64,000 nt of DNA from NCBI RefSeq assembly GCF_023008545.1, contig NZ_CP095397.1, positions 1,798,001 to 1,862,000 of the forward strand, in the 5' to 3' direction. The notes under the pieces were generated by a model, which ran no database searches, was not told where the DNA came from, and saw nothing but the letters and a program-made list of their open reading frames with translations. Below, one piece after another: positions 24,824 to 33,466 of the stretch. The stretch's first letter is position 1. The number at the start of each line of letters is the position of its first letter. This DNA is from Natribaculum luteum (GTDB taxonomy: Archaea; Halobacteriota; Halobacteria; Halobacteriales; Natrialbaceae). The position numbers were made by a program, and so were the translations under genes.

Positions 24824-24889
24824 GCATTGACGTTACAGCAATCGACTAAGTATCTTTCGTAGACCGTTCACGCGCCAGAATCGTTTCGC

Positions 24890-25369
24890 TCAGAGAAACT
24901 GAACGAACGCACCCGTCGTAATCAGGCCGCCGACGACGAGCAGCCCGACCGCGACGACCGCCGCGACGCGGAACACCGGAAGTGCGTCTCGAGCCGGCTC
25001 CCGGAGCTTTTTCCCGTTGAGGCCGGACTCGAAGCGCTTCGCGCCGATCTCGACGAGGCCGGCAAGCGCGAGCCAGAGGACGACCATCAGGAGCACGAGC
25101 TGGCCGTTGATCGACGTGAACAGTCCCTGTCCCTCGCCGCCGATCGTGTACAGCCTCCCCGCGAGATGGCCGCCAGTGAGAAAGAGGACGGCGGCGCTCA
25201 CCCGCGAAATGGTGGTGAGTTTGCTGGAGACGACCTCGAGTGGCTTCGTCGAGTTGAACACACCATCCCGGGCCAGCGGCAAGACGACGAGCGCGACGTA
25301 GAAGACGCTCCCGGCCCAGATGGCGGCGAACACCAGGTGGGTGATTCGGGCAACGACGATATCGACCAT
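24890..25369 (-). CDS. CopD/DUF2269-like integral membrane protein
   Basis: 159 residues with four membrane helices. The first holds a His (ARITHLVFAAIWAGSVFYVA), the pattern of CopD-like copper-resistance or haem-copper assembly proteins; a second His sits in the third segment (FLTGGHLAGRL). Substrate unknown. Confidence 0.75.
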   Translation of the reverse strand: MVDIVVARITHLVFAAIWAGSVFYVALVVLPLARDGVFNSTKPLEVVSSKLTTISRVSAAVLFLTGGHLAGRLYTIGGEGQGLFTSINGQLVLLMVVLWLALAGLVEIGAKRFESGLNGKKLREPARDALPVFRVAAVVAVGLLVVGGLITTGAFVQFL

Positions 25370-25500
25370 ACTCGAAGGCTCGAAGACGGGTCGTATGAGC
25401 GTTGCGACTCGTCTCGATCGATCGGCCGATTGCTATCTCGAGACGAATAGCTTCTCGTTCCGTACAATTCGGAGCCGAAACGGATGGCAGCCGGTCGATG

Positions 25501-26055
25501 TCACTCGAGCCACGCCGGCGCAAGGTTAGCGATCTGTCGGCGAAATAGCGTGTATGCGAAGGCCGGAACGAGGGCGGCGGCGACGACGACTCTGACCCGC
25601 CCGTCGAAGACGACCAGCGGGGGCACCGCGAGTGCGAGTCCGAGCGCGAAGTCTTCGGGCGCTCCGTCGTAGCGGACGTACCGTCTGGCCTGCATCCACC
25701 GCCCGGCGAAGTGGTTGTAGACCGCGTTCTCACGGGCGTCCGTCCAGGGATCGAACTCCGGACCGTTCCCGAGGGCGTCGCTCGCGGCGTGGAGCCAGGC
25801 GGCGACGGCGAACGCCGCGAACCCGACGGTGAGACCCGAGGGAACGAGCGCGGCACCGATCGCCGACGGAACGGCGAGTACGCTGCCGTAGACGGGAAAG
25901 TGCAGCGTCCGCCGGTGTTCGAACGCGAGATCGAAGTCGGGGAACAGCCCGCCCGCGATCGCACCGGCTGCGAGGGGAACCGCGAACTCGGGTGCGACGT
26001 GTACCAGTGGTGCGACGATCGCGAGTCCCGCGAACACGTGCGTCGTCGCCATCAT
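25501..26055 (-). CDS. YdjM/DUF457-like membrane protein
   Basis: 184 residues with four or five helices. It has the family pattern: THVFAGLAI at the N-terminus, then LFPDFDLAFEHRRTLHFPVYG (Asp-x-Asp, later His-Arg...His), and HAASDALGNGPEFDP. These resemble metal-dependent phosphatase-like sites of the YdjM family. Probable membrane hydrolase; substrate unknown. Confidence 0.82.
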   Translation of the reverse strand: MMATTHVFAGLAIVAPLVHVAPEFAVPLAAGAIAGGLFPDFDLAFEHRRTLHFPVYGSVLAVPSAIGAALVPSGLTVGFAAFAVAAWLHAASDALGNGPEFDPWTDARENAVYNHFAGRWMQARRYVRYDGAPEDFALGLALAVPPLVVFDGRVRVVVAAALVPAFAYTLFRRQIANLAPAWLE

Positions 26056-26106
26056 GAGACGACGTACGGAACGGAAGGTGAAAACGGTATGCGAATCGGC
26101 CGACTG

Positions 26107-26586
26107 CTACAGGTTCTCGCCCTGGTAGCTGCCGTCGTAGACGTCGTCGTGGTCGGCCTCGGCGAACACGAGCTGGGCGATCCGTGCGCCACGCTCGAGT
26201 TCGACGTCGTGGTGGACCTGCAGGAGACCCTCACCACGGCCCTCGTAGCCGGCGTCCCACACCGCGGTGTTGAGCATACAGGAGTTGCGCATGAGCGACG
26301 ACCGCGGATAGACGAACCCGACGTGTCCCTCGGGGATCTCGATCCGTTCGCAGTAGCGGACGACGTACCCGCCCGTCGGCAGGTAGTACGTCTCGGGCGT
26401 CTTCTGCTCGAGTTCCTCGAGCGGACGTGCCACCCGGTCACCGATTTCCTTCCCGTCGGTGGTGATACGGCCGGGTTCGCGCTGTTCGAAGACGACGTCG
26501 AGCGTGAGGTCGACGCCGTTGGGCTGGACCTGCTCGTCGATCACCGGCGAGACGTGGTCGGCGACGAAGGTGCCGGAGCGATACAT
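26107..26586 (-). CDS. dUTPase/dCTP deaminase family protein
   Basis: 159 residues. Trimeric dUTPase-fold motifs: YPRSSLMRNSCMLNTAVWDA (PRSS and the substrate beta-hairpin), DAGYEGRGEGLLQVHH and a C-terminal glutamine/glycine-containing tail (DGSYQGENL). It hydrolyses dUTP, or deaminates dCTP, to keep uracil out of DNA. The family is clear; the choice between dUTPase and deaminase is not. Confidence 0.87.
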   Translation of the reverse strand: MYRSGTFVADHVSPVIDEQVQPNGVDLTLDVVFEQREPGRITTDGKEIGDRVARPLEELEQKTPETYYLPTGGYVVRYCERIEIPEGHVGFVYPRSSLMRNSCMLNTAVWDAGYEGRGEGLLQVHHDVELERGARIAQLVFAEADHDDVYDGSYQGENL

Positions 26587-26838
26587 TCACTCGAGTTCGC
26601 GCCCGCTACGGGCAAAAGCGTGTCGCGTTCGGGTCGGTTTGCGGTGCGGTCGCGACGTGCATCGTTGCCGACCGGTCGCCGCCAGTTCGGATCGTCTCGA
26701 GAGAACTATCGACTGAACGTTTGGTCACTGCTGGCGCAATATTTGCAGCGTGACCGTCTAAATCGCCGGATCTTACATGTTCATCCACGACAGAAACACG
26801 CTGGTTTTATCAATCCGGAAAGCCGATGTCCGGACGCT

Positions 26839-28812
26839 ATGGGACAAACCCTTACCGAGAAAATTCTCGACGACCACCTCGTCGAGGGCGACCTCGAAAC
26901 CGGCGAGGAGATCGGTATCGAGATCGACCAGGTTCTCACCCAGGACACGACTGGGACGATGGTCTGGCTCCAGTTCGAAGCGATGGGACTGGACGAGGTC
27001 CAGACCGAGATCGCAGCCCAGTACTGCGACCACCAGACCTACCAGTTCGACTTCAAGAACACGGACGACCACCGCTTCCTTCGCTCCGCTGCCGGCAAAT
27101 TCGGCGCTTACTTCTCTCGCCCCGGCAACGGCATCTGTCACAACGTCCACCGCGAGAACTTCGCGGCTCCCGGCAAGACGCTGCTGGGCTCGGACAGCCA
27201 CACGCCGACCCCCGGCGGACTCGGTGAACTCGCCATCGGCGCTGGCGGGATCGACGTCACCGTCGCCATGGGCGGCGCACCCTACTACATCGAGATGCCC
27301 GAAGTCGTCAACGTCCGCCTCGAGGGCGAACTCCCCGAGTGGGCCACGGCGAAAGACGTCATTCTCGAGATGCTGCGTCGGCTCACCGTGAAAGGCGGCG
27401 TCGGCAAGATCCTCGAGTACACCGGCCCCGGTGTCGAGTCGCTCACCGCTCCCGAGCGGATGACGATCACCAACATGGGTACGGAACTCGGCGCGACGAC
27501 GTCGATCTTCCCGACCGACGAGCAGACTCGCGACTACCTCGAGCGCGTCGGCCGCGAAGACGAGTACGTCGAACTCCAGCCCGACGACGACGCCGAGTAC
27601 GACGACGAGATCGTCGTCGACCTCTCGGATCTCGAACCGCTGATCGCCCAGCCGTCGATGCCGGACAAGGTCGTGCCCGTCAGCGAGGTCGCCGGCACTG
27701 ACGTCCAGCAGGTCATCGTCGGCTCCTGTACCAACGGCGGCTACGAGGACATCCTCCCCGTCGCGAAGATGCTCGAGGACCGCGAGGTCGCCACGGAGAC
27801 CGAGACGATCGTCGCTCCCGGCTCCAAGCAGGCCTCCGAGATGCTCGCTCGCGAGGGCTGGGTCGCGGAGATGATGGCCGCCGGCGTCAACTTCTCCGAG
27901 GCGACGTGTGGTGCCTGTATCGGCATCGGCCACGTCCCCGCCTCCGACTCCGTCTCGCTGCGGACGTTCAACCGCAACTTCGAGGGCCGCTCGGGCATCG
28001 AAGACGACAACGTCTTCCTCTGCTCGCCTGAGGTCGCCGCCGCCGCGGCGATTGCCGGCGAGATCGTCGACCCCCGGGACCTCGCCGACGAACTCGGCGA
28101 CCTCGAGGCCCCCGGCGTCGAACTCCCAGAGGAGTACACCGGCTCGAAGACGGACCTCATCGCACCCGACGAGGCCGTCGACGACGAACTCATCAAGGGT
28201 CCGAACATCGGCGACGTCCCGCTGAAAGATCCCCTCGATTCGGACCTCGAGGGCGAGGCGCTCCTGAAGATGGAGGACAACATCACGACCGACCACATCA
28301 TCCCCGCGACCCAGGACATCCTGATGTACCGGTCGAACGTCCCCAAACTCTCCGAGTTCACCCTCTCGCGCATCGACGAGACCTTCGCCGACCGCGCACT
28401 CGAGTCCGACGGCGGCTTCCTCGTCGCCGGCGAGAACTACGGCCAGGGCTCCTCGCGCGAACACGCCGCGCTCTGTCCGATGTACCTCGGTATCCAGGGC
28501 GTCTTCGCACAGAGCTTCGCGCGCATTCACCGCGCGAACCTCTTTAACTTCGGTCTCATTCCGCTGACCATCGACGAGGAGACCTACGACCAGCTCGAGC
28601 AGGGCGACGACCTGGAGATCGTCGACGACGTCCGCGAGGGCGTCGAGAGCGGCTCCGAGGAGTTCACCGTCCGCGTCAACGACGACTGGGAGTTCACCGC
28701 CGAACTCGACGCCTCCGAGCGCGAACGCGACATCCTCGCCGCCGGTGGCAAACTCGCCTGGACGAAACAACAGGCCGAAGAGGGCGCAGGCGCGGCACCT
28801 GCCGACGACTGA
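26839..28812 (+). CDS. acn: Aconitate hydratase
   Basis: 657 residues from ATG 26839 (MGQTLTEKILDDHL); the frame is open far upstream, but that is antisense to the dUTPase gene. Cluster ligands lie in GSCTNGG (Cys about 297) and ATCGACIGIGH (two Cys about 356-359). SDSHTPTPGGLGELAIGAGG and YGQGSSREHAALCPMYLG are substrate-site motifs. It isomerises citrate to isocitrate in the TCA cycle with a 4Fe-4S cluster. Length fits the mitochondrial-type/Aquifex-type aconitase. Confidence 0.95.
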   Translation: MGQTLTEKILDDHLVEGDLETGEEIGIEIDQVLTQDTTGTMVWLQFEAMGLDEVQTEIAAQYCDHQTYQFDFKNTDDHRFLRSAAGKFGAYFSRPGNGICHNVHRENFAAPGKTLLGSDSHTPTPGGLGELAIGAGGIDVTVAMGGAPYYIEMPEVVNVRLEGELPEWATAKDVILEMLRRLTVKGGVGKILEYTGPGVESLTAPERMTITNMGTELGATTSIFPTDEQTRDYLERVGREDEYVELQPDDDAEYDDEIVVDLSDLEPLIAQPSMPDKVVPVSEVAGTDVQQVIVGSCTNGGYEDILPVAKMLEDREVATETETIVAPGSKQASEMLAREGWVAEMMAAGVNFSEATCGACIGIGHVPASDSVSLRTFNRNFEGRSGIEDDNVFLCSPEVAAAAAIAGEIVDPRDLADELGDLEAPGVELPEEYTGSKTDLIAPDEAVDDELIKGPNIGDVPLKDPLDSDLEGEALLKMEDNITTDHIIPATQDILMYRSNVPKLSEFTLSRIDETFADRALESDGGFLVAGENYGQGSSREHAALCPMYLGIQGVFAQSFARIHRANLFNFGLIPLTIDEETYDQLEQGDDLEIVDDVREGVESGSEEFTVRVNDDWEFTAELDASERERDILAAGGKLAWTKQQAEEGAGAAPADD

Positions 28813-28936
28813 TCGACGCGATCGACGGCCGACCGTCTCCGTCTCTTTCCTTCGATTTTCTCCTGCGAGTGGCCGAGAACCGTGAGCGACGGGAATCGAT
28901 CCGACGAGCGCTGATGGGCACGATCGGTACTCGAGT

Positions 28937-29863
28937 TCAGCCCTGCCGCCAGCTCGCCTCGACGCGCTCGGTCACCGTGCCGCCGTCGAGTTCGACCGTC
29001 GCCCCTGCCCGGTCGCCGTTCCCGCCGCCCGGCGACGCCGGTGGGCCAGTGTCGGTGAGCACGATCTCGATCGTCGCCGCGTCGGGCTCGAGCGGCGGCT
29101 CGAGGGCGACGTCGAGTGCAGTCGCGTCTCGCCGGTCGATCGATCCCGTGGTCACGCGCTCGTCGCCGTCGACTGCCACCGAGACTGACACCTCGTCGGC
29201 GTCGGTGAAATCGAGCGCTGGTGCGGTTTCGACGTCGCTGTAGTCGAACCGAAGCCGCTCGAGTGCGGTCCCATCGACGTCGACGGTCCGAAGTCTCCAC
29301 TCGTGTTCGAAGACGCCCCCGCCGGTCTGGCGGACGTCGACCGTCGCCGCGTCGACGTCGATCTCTGGCCACTCGAGTACGAGGTCGCGCTCGGCCTCGA
29401 TCCGGGTTCCGTCGCTGCTGGCGTCGATCTCGATCGTTCCCATCACCGTGGAGCCGGGCGGCCTCTCGCCGCCCGGATCCTGGTTCACGGTGACGTTCTC
29501 GAGTCGCTCGCCGGGACCGAGTCGGTCGCCGTCCGCGCCGACGACGACCCGGTCGTCGGATACGTCGACGCCGTCGGCCGAGTCGAACCGGAACGTATCG
29601 ACTGCGAGCGTGACGGTGATCGGTTCCGGAAGCTGGTTGATCACGTCGAACGAGACCGGTGGCCGACGAGGCTCGCCCCCGAACAGCAGGCCGCCGTCCT
29701 CGACCCCGTCTTCGGTCAGCCCGAGGTAGGCGTCCGCGTCGTCGACGACTGCGACGCGAACGTCACGATCGGTCCTCGCGGTCGAGAAACCGGTGGTGTC
29801 GACCGCGAGGACGCCACTCGAGCCGACGATCATCGCCAGCGTCGCGCGTCGGGTCCGTTTCAT
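28937..29863 (-). CDS. Secreted surface protein of the DUF1102-like family
   Basis: 308 residues from ATG 29863. Signal segment MKRTRRATLAMIVGSSGVLA, then the family hallmark VAVVDDADAYLGLTEDG, also found in the two proteins at 31088-32251 (VADDASAYLRLQ and VADDASAYLGIQ). The rest is beta-rich and acidic with Asp-rich loops. Probably exported and assembled at the cell surface; TasA-like biogenesis is a possible comparison because a signal peptidase I gene belongs to the same cluster. Confidence 0.75.
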   Translation of the reverse strand: MKRTRRATLAMIVGSSGVLAVDTTGFSTARTDRDVRVAVVDDADAYLGLTEDGVEDGGLLFGGEPRRPPVSFDVINQLPEPITVTLAVDTFRFDSADGVDVSDDRVVVGADGDRLGPGERLENVTVNQDPGGERPPGSTVMGTIEIDASSDGTRIEAERDLVLEWPEIDVDAATVDVRQTGGGVFEHEWRLRTVDVDGTALERLRFDYSDVETAPALDFTDADEVSVSVAVDGDERVTTGSIDRRDATALDVALEPPLEPDAATIEIVLTDTGPPASPGGGNGDRAGATVELDGGTVTERVEASWRQG

Positions 29864-29927
29864 GACTATCGCGTGCCGTCGCTGGTCCGTTCTGATCTCG
29901 AGTATCGCGTGTTCAGTCGTCGATCCA

Positions 29928-30584
29928 TCAGTCGTCTCCCGAGCGGTCGTGGTACTCGAGTTCCACGCCCGGCGGCTCGTCTGCGATCCCGAGCCGGTTT
30001 TGCCGCTCGCAGTACCGGTGTGCGATCGCGGAGACGGCGAACGTGACGACGACGAACACGCCCCAGGTAGACGGCGTGAGCTGGCCAAGCGGCGTCAGGT
30101 CGTTCGTCGCTACCACGTACAGTGCGCCGGCCAGCGTCGTCAGTCCGAGGTAGTACGCGCCCCAGGGAATCTCCCGTCCGCGGACGACGTCCATGTAGAT
30201 CTCGACGTTCTCGAGCGCCGGCGTCGGTTCGACCGTGCCCCGGTCGCGATCGAACTCGACGACGCCAGCGGCGTCCATCTTCGGGAGGTGTGACTGCTGG
30301 AGTGCCGTGTAGACTCGCTTTCGATCGCTACTCGAGACCTCCTCGAACGCGAGGCCGTCCTCCCAGGCGGCGATCTCCTGTGAGAGGTCGCCGATGTCGA
30401 CCCTCCGGTCTTCTCGCATGAGCGTGTGCAGGATGTGCCGTCGCCGCTGGTTTGACAGGAGCGTGAAGAGCTCGTCTTCGGTGAGGACGTCGTCAGCTGT
30501 CCCCGCCGCGGCGTCTCCTCCGTCGTCCGTCTCCAGTTCCGACGTCTCGGTTCCCCCGGACGCTTCTGCGTGAGTTGCCCCCAT
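29928..30584 (-). CDS. DUF7344-like regulator with two membrane helices
   Basis: 218 residues. A winged-helix domain (about 35-120: ELFTLLSNQRRRHILHTLM, RVYTALQQSHLPKMDAAGV), a juxtamembrane segment, then two membrane helices (YYLGLTTLAGALYVVA and WGVFVVVTFAVSAIA). A membrane-bound transcription regulator by architecture. It is divergent from the secreted-protein genes across a region rich in repeated GTCAAC sites, which makes it the likely local regulator. Confidence 0.82.
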   Translation of the reverse strand: MGATHAEASGGTETSELETDDGGDAAAGTADDVLTEDELFTLLSNQRRRHILHTLMREDRRVDIGDLSQEIAAWEDGLAFEEVSSSDRKRVYTALQQSHLPKMDAAGVVEFDRDRGTVEPTPALENVEIYMDVVRGREIPWGAYYLGLTTLAGALYVVATNDLTPLGQLTPSTWGVFVVVTFAVSAIAHRYCERQNRLGIADEPPGVELEYHDRSGDD

Positions 30585-31087
30585 TTCGGATACACGCTAG
30601 TACGGCATGGGCCAAAAATGTTGGTCTGTAAATAACTGTTTGAATCCAACCAGTTCTGAAACCGCCAAAATCGGGATTCTCGCCGGACTCGAGTCAGTCG
30701 GTCAACGCCATCGATACCATCCAGACGGCCGGTCAACCGGTGGTATACCGACTCTCGAGGCCCGGTCGGACCCGGCTTGACCGACGGTCAACCGCGTCGA
30801 TACCGACTCGAGGGGCGAGTCAACGACGGCTGGACCGCAGGTTCGGCTGCCCCGAGTGGTGGTCGACTCGAGTCAACCCGTTCCATACGCCCGTGCCGGT
30901 CCAGTCGGGCGGGCGTTGACTGATGGACACCAGACTCTGCGATCGACTCCACGACTGTATTACAATACCCCTTGCTGGACACGGCTGATCTGTGATCCCC
31001 GCGGTGGGGATCGGGGCGACGACGAGCCGACGTGGAGCCGACGAGGTGTGGTCGCCCTCGAGCGACAACGACACGGAGAATCCAACC
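30585..31087. promoter_or_regulatory. Long divergent regulatory region with repeated GTCAAC sites
   Basis: Within about 220 bp the sequence GTCAAC or its complement occurs seven times (about 30701, 30732, 30777 as TTGACC, 30787, 30819, 30872, 30915). Three of these lie in tandem units, GGTCAACC followed after 8-10 bp by GATACC or TATACCGACTC; the second and third units are exactly 55 bp apart (30731 and 30786). Farther right a promoter-like GTATTACAAT (30957-30966) matches two others in the cluster. No ORF is supported here. Confidence 0.65.
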
Positions 31088-31636
31088 ATGCAACGACGCA
31101 AATTCGTCATCGGAATGGGAGCACTGGCATCGGGAGCAGCTGCGGTCGTCGGTACCGGCGCGTTCTCGAGCGTGACCGCGACACGAAACGTCGACGTCGA
31201 GGTCGCCGACGACGCGTCCGCCTACCTGCGACTGCAGGGAACTGGCGGCAACAACTCGGAGTACGTCACCGACGACGGGGACGGCGGCACGCTGATGATC
31301 AACCTCGATTCGGGCAACTCAACTAGCGCGGGCGGTGATGGCGTCAACCCCGACGCAGTCACGGAAATCGACAACGTGTTTACCGTCGAAAATCAGGGTA
31401 CTCAGGAGGTCAACGTGGATATTTCCAAGTCCGGAAACAATTCGGGTCTCGTCGAGTTCTATCCCAGTAACGGAGACTACAGCGGCAGTCCGCTCTCGAG
31501 TAGTGCCACCACCCTTGGACCCGGTGAAAGCACGGTAGTCAGCATCAAAGTCGACACGACGGACAGTAACCTCGGCAGCGGCGACCAGCTGCTTGACTCG
31601 GTGACCTTCAACGCGGTCGCGACGCCGAGCAGCTAA
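31088..31636 (+). CDS. Tat-exported DUF1102-like surface protein
   Basis: 182 residues from ATG 31088. Tat signal: RRKFVIG (residues 3-9), a hydrophobic stretch, then GTGAFSSVTA. The mature domain carries VEVADDASAYLRLQ and a Gly/Ser/Asn/Asp-rich beta domain ending without an anchor. It is expected outside the cytoplasm, free or polymerised. First gene of the secreted operon. Confidence 0.82.
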   Translation: MQRRKFVIGMGALASGAAAVVGTGAFSSVTATRNVDVEVADDASAYLRLQGTGGNNSEYVTDDGDGGTLMINLDSGNSTSAGGDGVNPDAVTEIDNVFTVENQGTQEVNVDISKSGNNSGLVEFYPSNGDYSGSPLSSSATTLGPGESTVVSIKVDTTDSNLGSGDQLLDSVTFNAVATPSS

Positions 31637-31651
31637 CCGGGTTGGAACGTC

Positions 31652-32251
31652 ATGGAACGACGAAAATTCGTCCTGAGTGTCGGCGCGCTCGCCGCCGGTG
31701 GCAGCCTCACGCTCGGCACCGGCGCGTTCAGCAGCGTCGAAGCCGAGCGCGACGTCGCCGTCAACGTCGCCGACGACGCCAGCGCGTATCTTGGGATTCA
31801 ACCCGGCGATGGACCGAACGGCAACTACGTCGACACGACGGCCAGCAACGCGCTCGCGATCAACCTCACCGGCGACAACGACAACATCGGCGACGGACTC
31901 GCCGGTGGGGAGGGACTGAACGCGAACGCCATCACGGGGATCGCAGACATCTTCCAGGTCCAGAACCAGGGCACCCAGGAGATCGAACTCCAGGTGACGC
32001 CACTGGCGTTCGGCGACGTGAGCTGGCAGAACTTCGACGGCGTACTGGGCGTACTTCTGGTTCCACATGCTGGGAGTATCGACGTCGAAATCGAGTGGGG
32101 GATCCCACCATCGGTCAACTTCATCTCCATCTCGACGCTGTCGCCCGGCGACGAGATCGAGTTCAGCCTGGTGGCGTTCGCACTGCCCGAAAGCGCAGTC
32201 GACTCGGTGGCTGTCGACGACGAAATCGAACTCACTGCGGAGGCGATCTAA
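31652..32251 (+). CDS. Tat-exported DUF1102-like surface protein, paralogue
   Basis: 199 residues, paralogous to the gene just upstream (15 bp between them): RRKFVLS Tat motif, GTGAFSSVEA, VNVADDASAYLGIQ, and VQNQGTQEIEL against VENQGTQEVNV. It lacks a C-terminal anchor. Tandem duplication of the secreted subunit suggests a two-component surface structure. Confidence 0.82.
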   Translation: MERRKFVLSVGALAAGGSLTLGTGAFSSVEAERDVAVNVADDASAYLGIQPGDGPNGNYVDTTASNALAINLTGDNDNIGDGLAGGEGLNANAITGIADIFQVQNQGTQEIELQVTPLAFGDVSWQNFDGVLGVLLVPHAGSIDVEIEWGIPPSVNFISISTLSPGDEIEFSLVAFALPESAVDSVAVDDEIELTAEAI

Positions 32252-32252
32252 C

Positions 32253-32378
32253 ATGGCAGACGACACACCAACACTCAGCGATTACGAGGAGACCGCCGAC
32301 GTCGAATTCGACCTGAGCGACGAAGAGATCGACCGCGAGACGATCAATGCGGAACTGGAGCGGCTCTTCTCCAGCTAG
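32253..32378 (+). CDS. 41-residue acidic protein of the secreted cluster
   Basis: ATG begins 1 nt after the stop of the upstream gene. Sequence runs MADDTPTLSDYEETADVEFD, then LSDEEIDRETINAELERLFS: very acidic with a C-terminal helix. Soluble, no signal. Its coupling to the exported proteins suggests a chaperone-like or regulatory partner, but this is inference. Confidence 0.65.
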   Translation: MADDTPTLSDYEETADVEFDLSDEEIDRETINAELERLFSS

Positions 32379-32418
32379 CGGCTGACACAGGCTTTTTCGA
32401 CCGCCGGCGTCACTCATC

Positions 32419-32550
32419 CAGTCACGATCGATTCCCCACACAATCTCCATACAGTCACGATCGATTCCCCACACAATCTCCATACAGTCACGATCGATTC
32501 CCCACACAATCTCCATACAGTCACGATCGATTCCCCACACAATCTCTATA
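32419..32550. repeat. Tandem repeat, 4 x 33 bp
   Basis: Four uninterrupted 33-bp units starting CAGTCACGATCGATTCCCC and ending CACACAATCTCCATA. Units 1-3 are identical and unit 4 has one change (CTCTATA). Each unit contains the palindrome CGATCG. It starts 41 bp after the preceding stop codon. As 33 is a multiple of 3, a minus-strand frame stays open through it, but that frame has no protein-like context. Confidence 0.95.
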
Positions 32551-32701
32551 TCTCGTCGGTGATCTCGAGCGACAGTTCTCGGCGGTCGTCACGCCGGCCG
32601 TTCTGGACCACATGTCGGCATTCGCTCGTTTTCGGACGCTGCTGTACCCGCTCGAGCCCACAGTCTCACGTTAACTTCCAGTTCACCAACCGTGAGACGC
32701 C

Positions 32702-32722
32702 TCAACGGCCGTATTACAATGG
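32702..32722 (+). promoter_or_regulatory. Cluster promoter motif, copy B
   Basis: CAACGGCCGTATTACAATGG (with a leading T) differs at a single base from the copy at 33349-33369, 647 bp away. It lies about 90 bp before the ATG at 32810. The TTACAAT part may be the TATA element and TCAAC a regulator half-site. Confidence 0.6.
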
Positions 32723-32809
32723 GTCGTCGTATCGCCCCCTCGAGTACCCTCGAGCCGCCGTGTGCCGCCCGGAACGGCCACGCAGGGAACAGGGAGGGGA
32801 ACTCGAGCC

Positions 32810-33232
32810 ATGGATGGATCGACGATACGACGCTACCTTCGAGCACTGGTCGCCGCGATCGACGACCGCCAGACGGACGAGCGAACGGGAATCGTCGACA
32901 GAACGCCGCTCGACCGGCGACTCTGGCTCGCCGTCGTGGTCGCGACCGCCGCGGATCTCGGGACTACCGTCGGCGGCCTCGAGCTCGGCCTCGAGGAGTC
33001 GAACCCCGCGGGAGTGCTCGTACTCGAGAGCGCGGGCGTCCTCGGACTCCTCGGGGTGAAAGCGATGGCCGTCGGGTTCGGGCTCGTGATCACGGCTGCC
33101 GTCCTGCGAGCGCCGGATCGGATCGCCCCGGACTCCGTCGTGCTCGTCGTCCCGGCCGCGCTCGCGAGCGTGTGGCTGCTCGCCGCGACGTGGAACGCGT
33201 ACCTGCTGGCGATCGTCCTGGTCGGTGCGTGA
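32810..33232 (+). CDS. DUF5658-like small membrane protein
   Basis: 140 residues with three or four helices (LWLAVVVATAADLGTTVGGL, VLGLLGVKAMAVGFGLVITA, VVLVVPAALASVWLLAATWN). The Asp-x3-T and E-x-N-P pattern in the first loop (ADLGTTVGG, EESNPAG) is the hallmark of DUF5658-like proteins. ATG 32810 chosen, with a second ATG one codon later but one. Function unknown; it lies inside the secreted-protein cluster and shares its promoter motif. Confidence 0.75.
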   Translation: MDGSTIRRYLRALVAAIDDRQTDERTGIVDRTPLDRRLWLAVVVATAADLGTTVGGLELGLEESNPAGVLVLESAGVLGLLGVKAMAVGFGLVITAAVLRAPDRIAPDSVVLVVPAALASVWLLAATWNAYLLAIVLVGA

Positions 33233-33323
33233 CGGCCCATCGCTCTCTCGCTCTCGCCGTCCTCGTTTCTTCGCTCTCGAGGGGTCAACGAGGACGATAC
33301 CGTCCACTCGAGTTCGAAATCCT

Positions 33324-33369
33324 CCGTTGACCGTCCCGAGAGGGTGGGTCAACGGCCGTCTTACAATGG
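33324..33369 (+). promoter_or_regulatory. Cluster promoter motif, copy C, with inverted repeat
   Basis: CCGTTGACC (33324-33332) is the exact complement of GGTCAACGG (33347-33355), a 9-bp inverted repeat. The right arm runs into CCGTCTTACAATGG, matching copy B. A looser second copy, GTTGAC then ATTACAAATG, lies at about 33416-33439. The signal peptidase gene starts at 33467. Confidence 0.6.
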
Positions 33370-33466
33370 CGACGGACGACCGCCGCTCGATCGTCGTGAC
33401 CACCACCGCAAACTGGTTGACTGCCACAAATTACAAATGAATAAACATAATGTAACTAGGTGACGA

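Noticed and set aside
25711-26838. Upstream 376-codon extension of the aconitase frame.
   Set aside because: It crosses the dUTPase-like and YdjM-like genes in antisense; aconitase proper starts at ATG 26839.
26773-28770. Minus-strand frame of 665 codons.
   Set aside because: Antisense to aconitase, whose motifs and cluster cysteines are intact on the plus strand.
32232-32540. Minus-strand ORF with 11-residue repeats across the tandem repeat.
   Set aside because: The frame is open only because the 33-bp unit is a multiple of 3; it has no start context and the non-repeat part is not protein-like.
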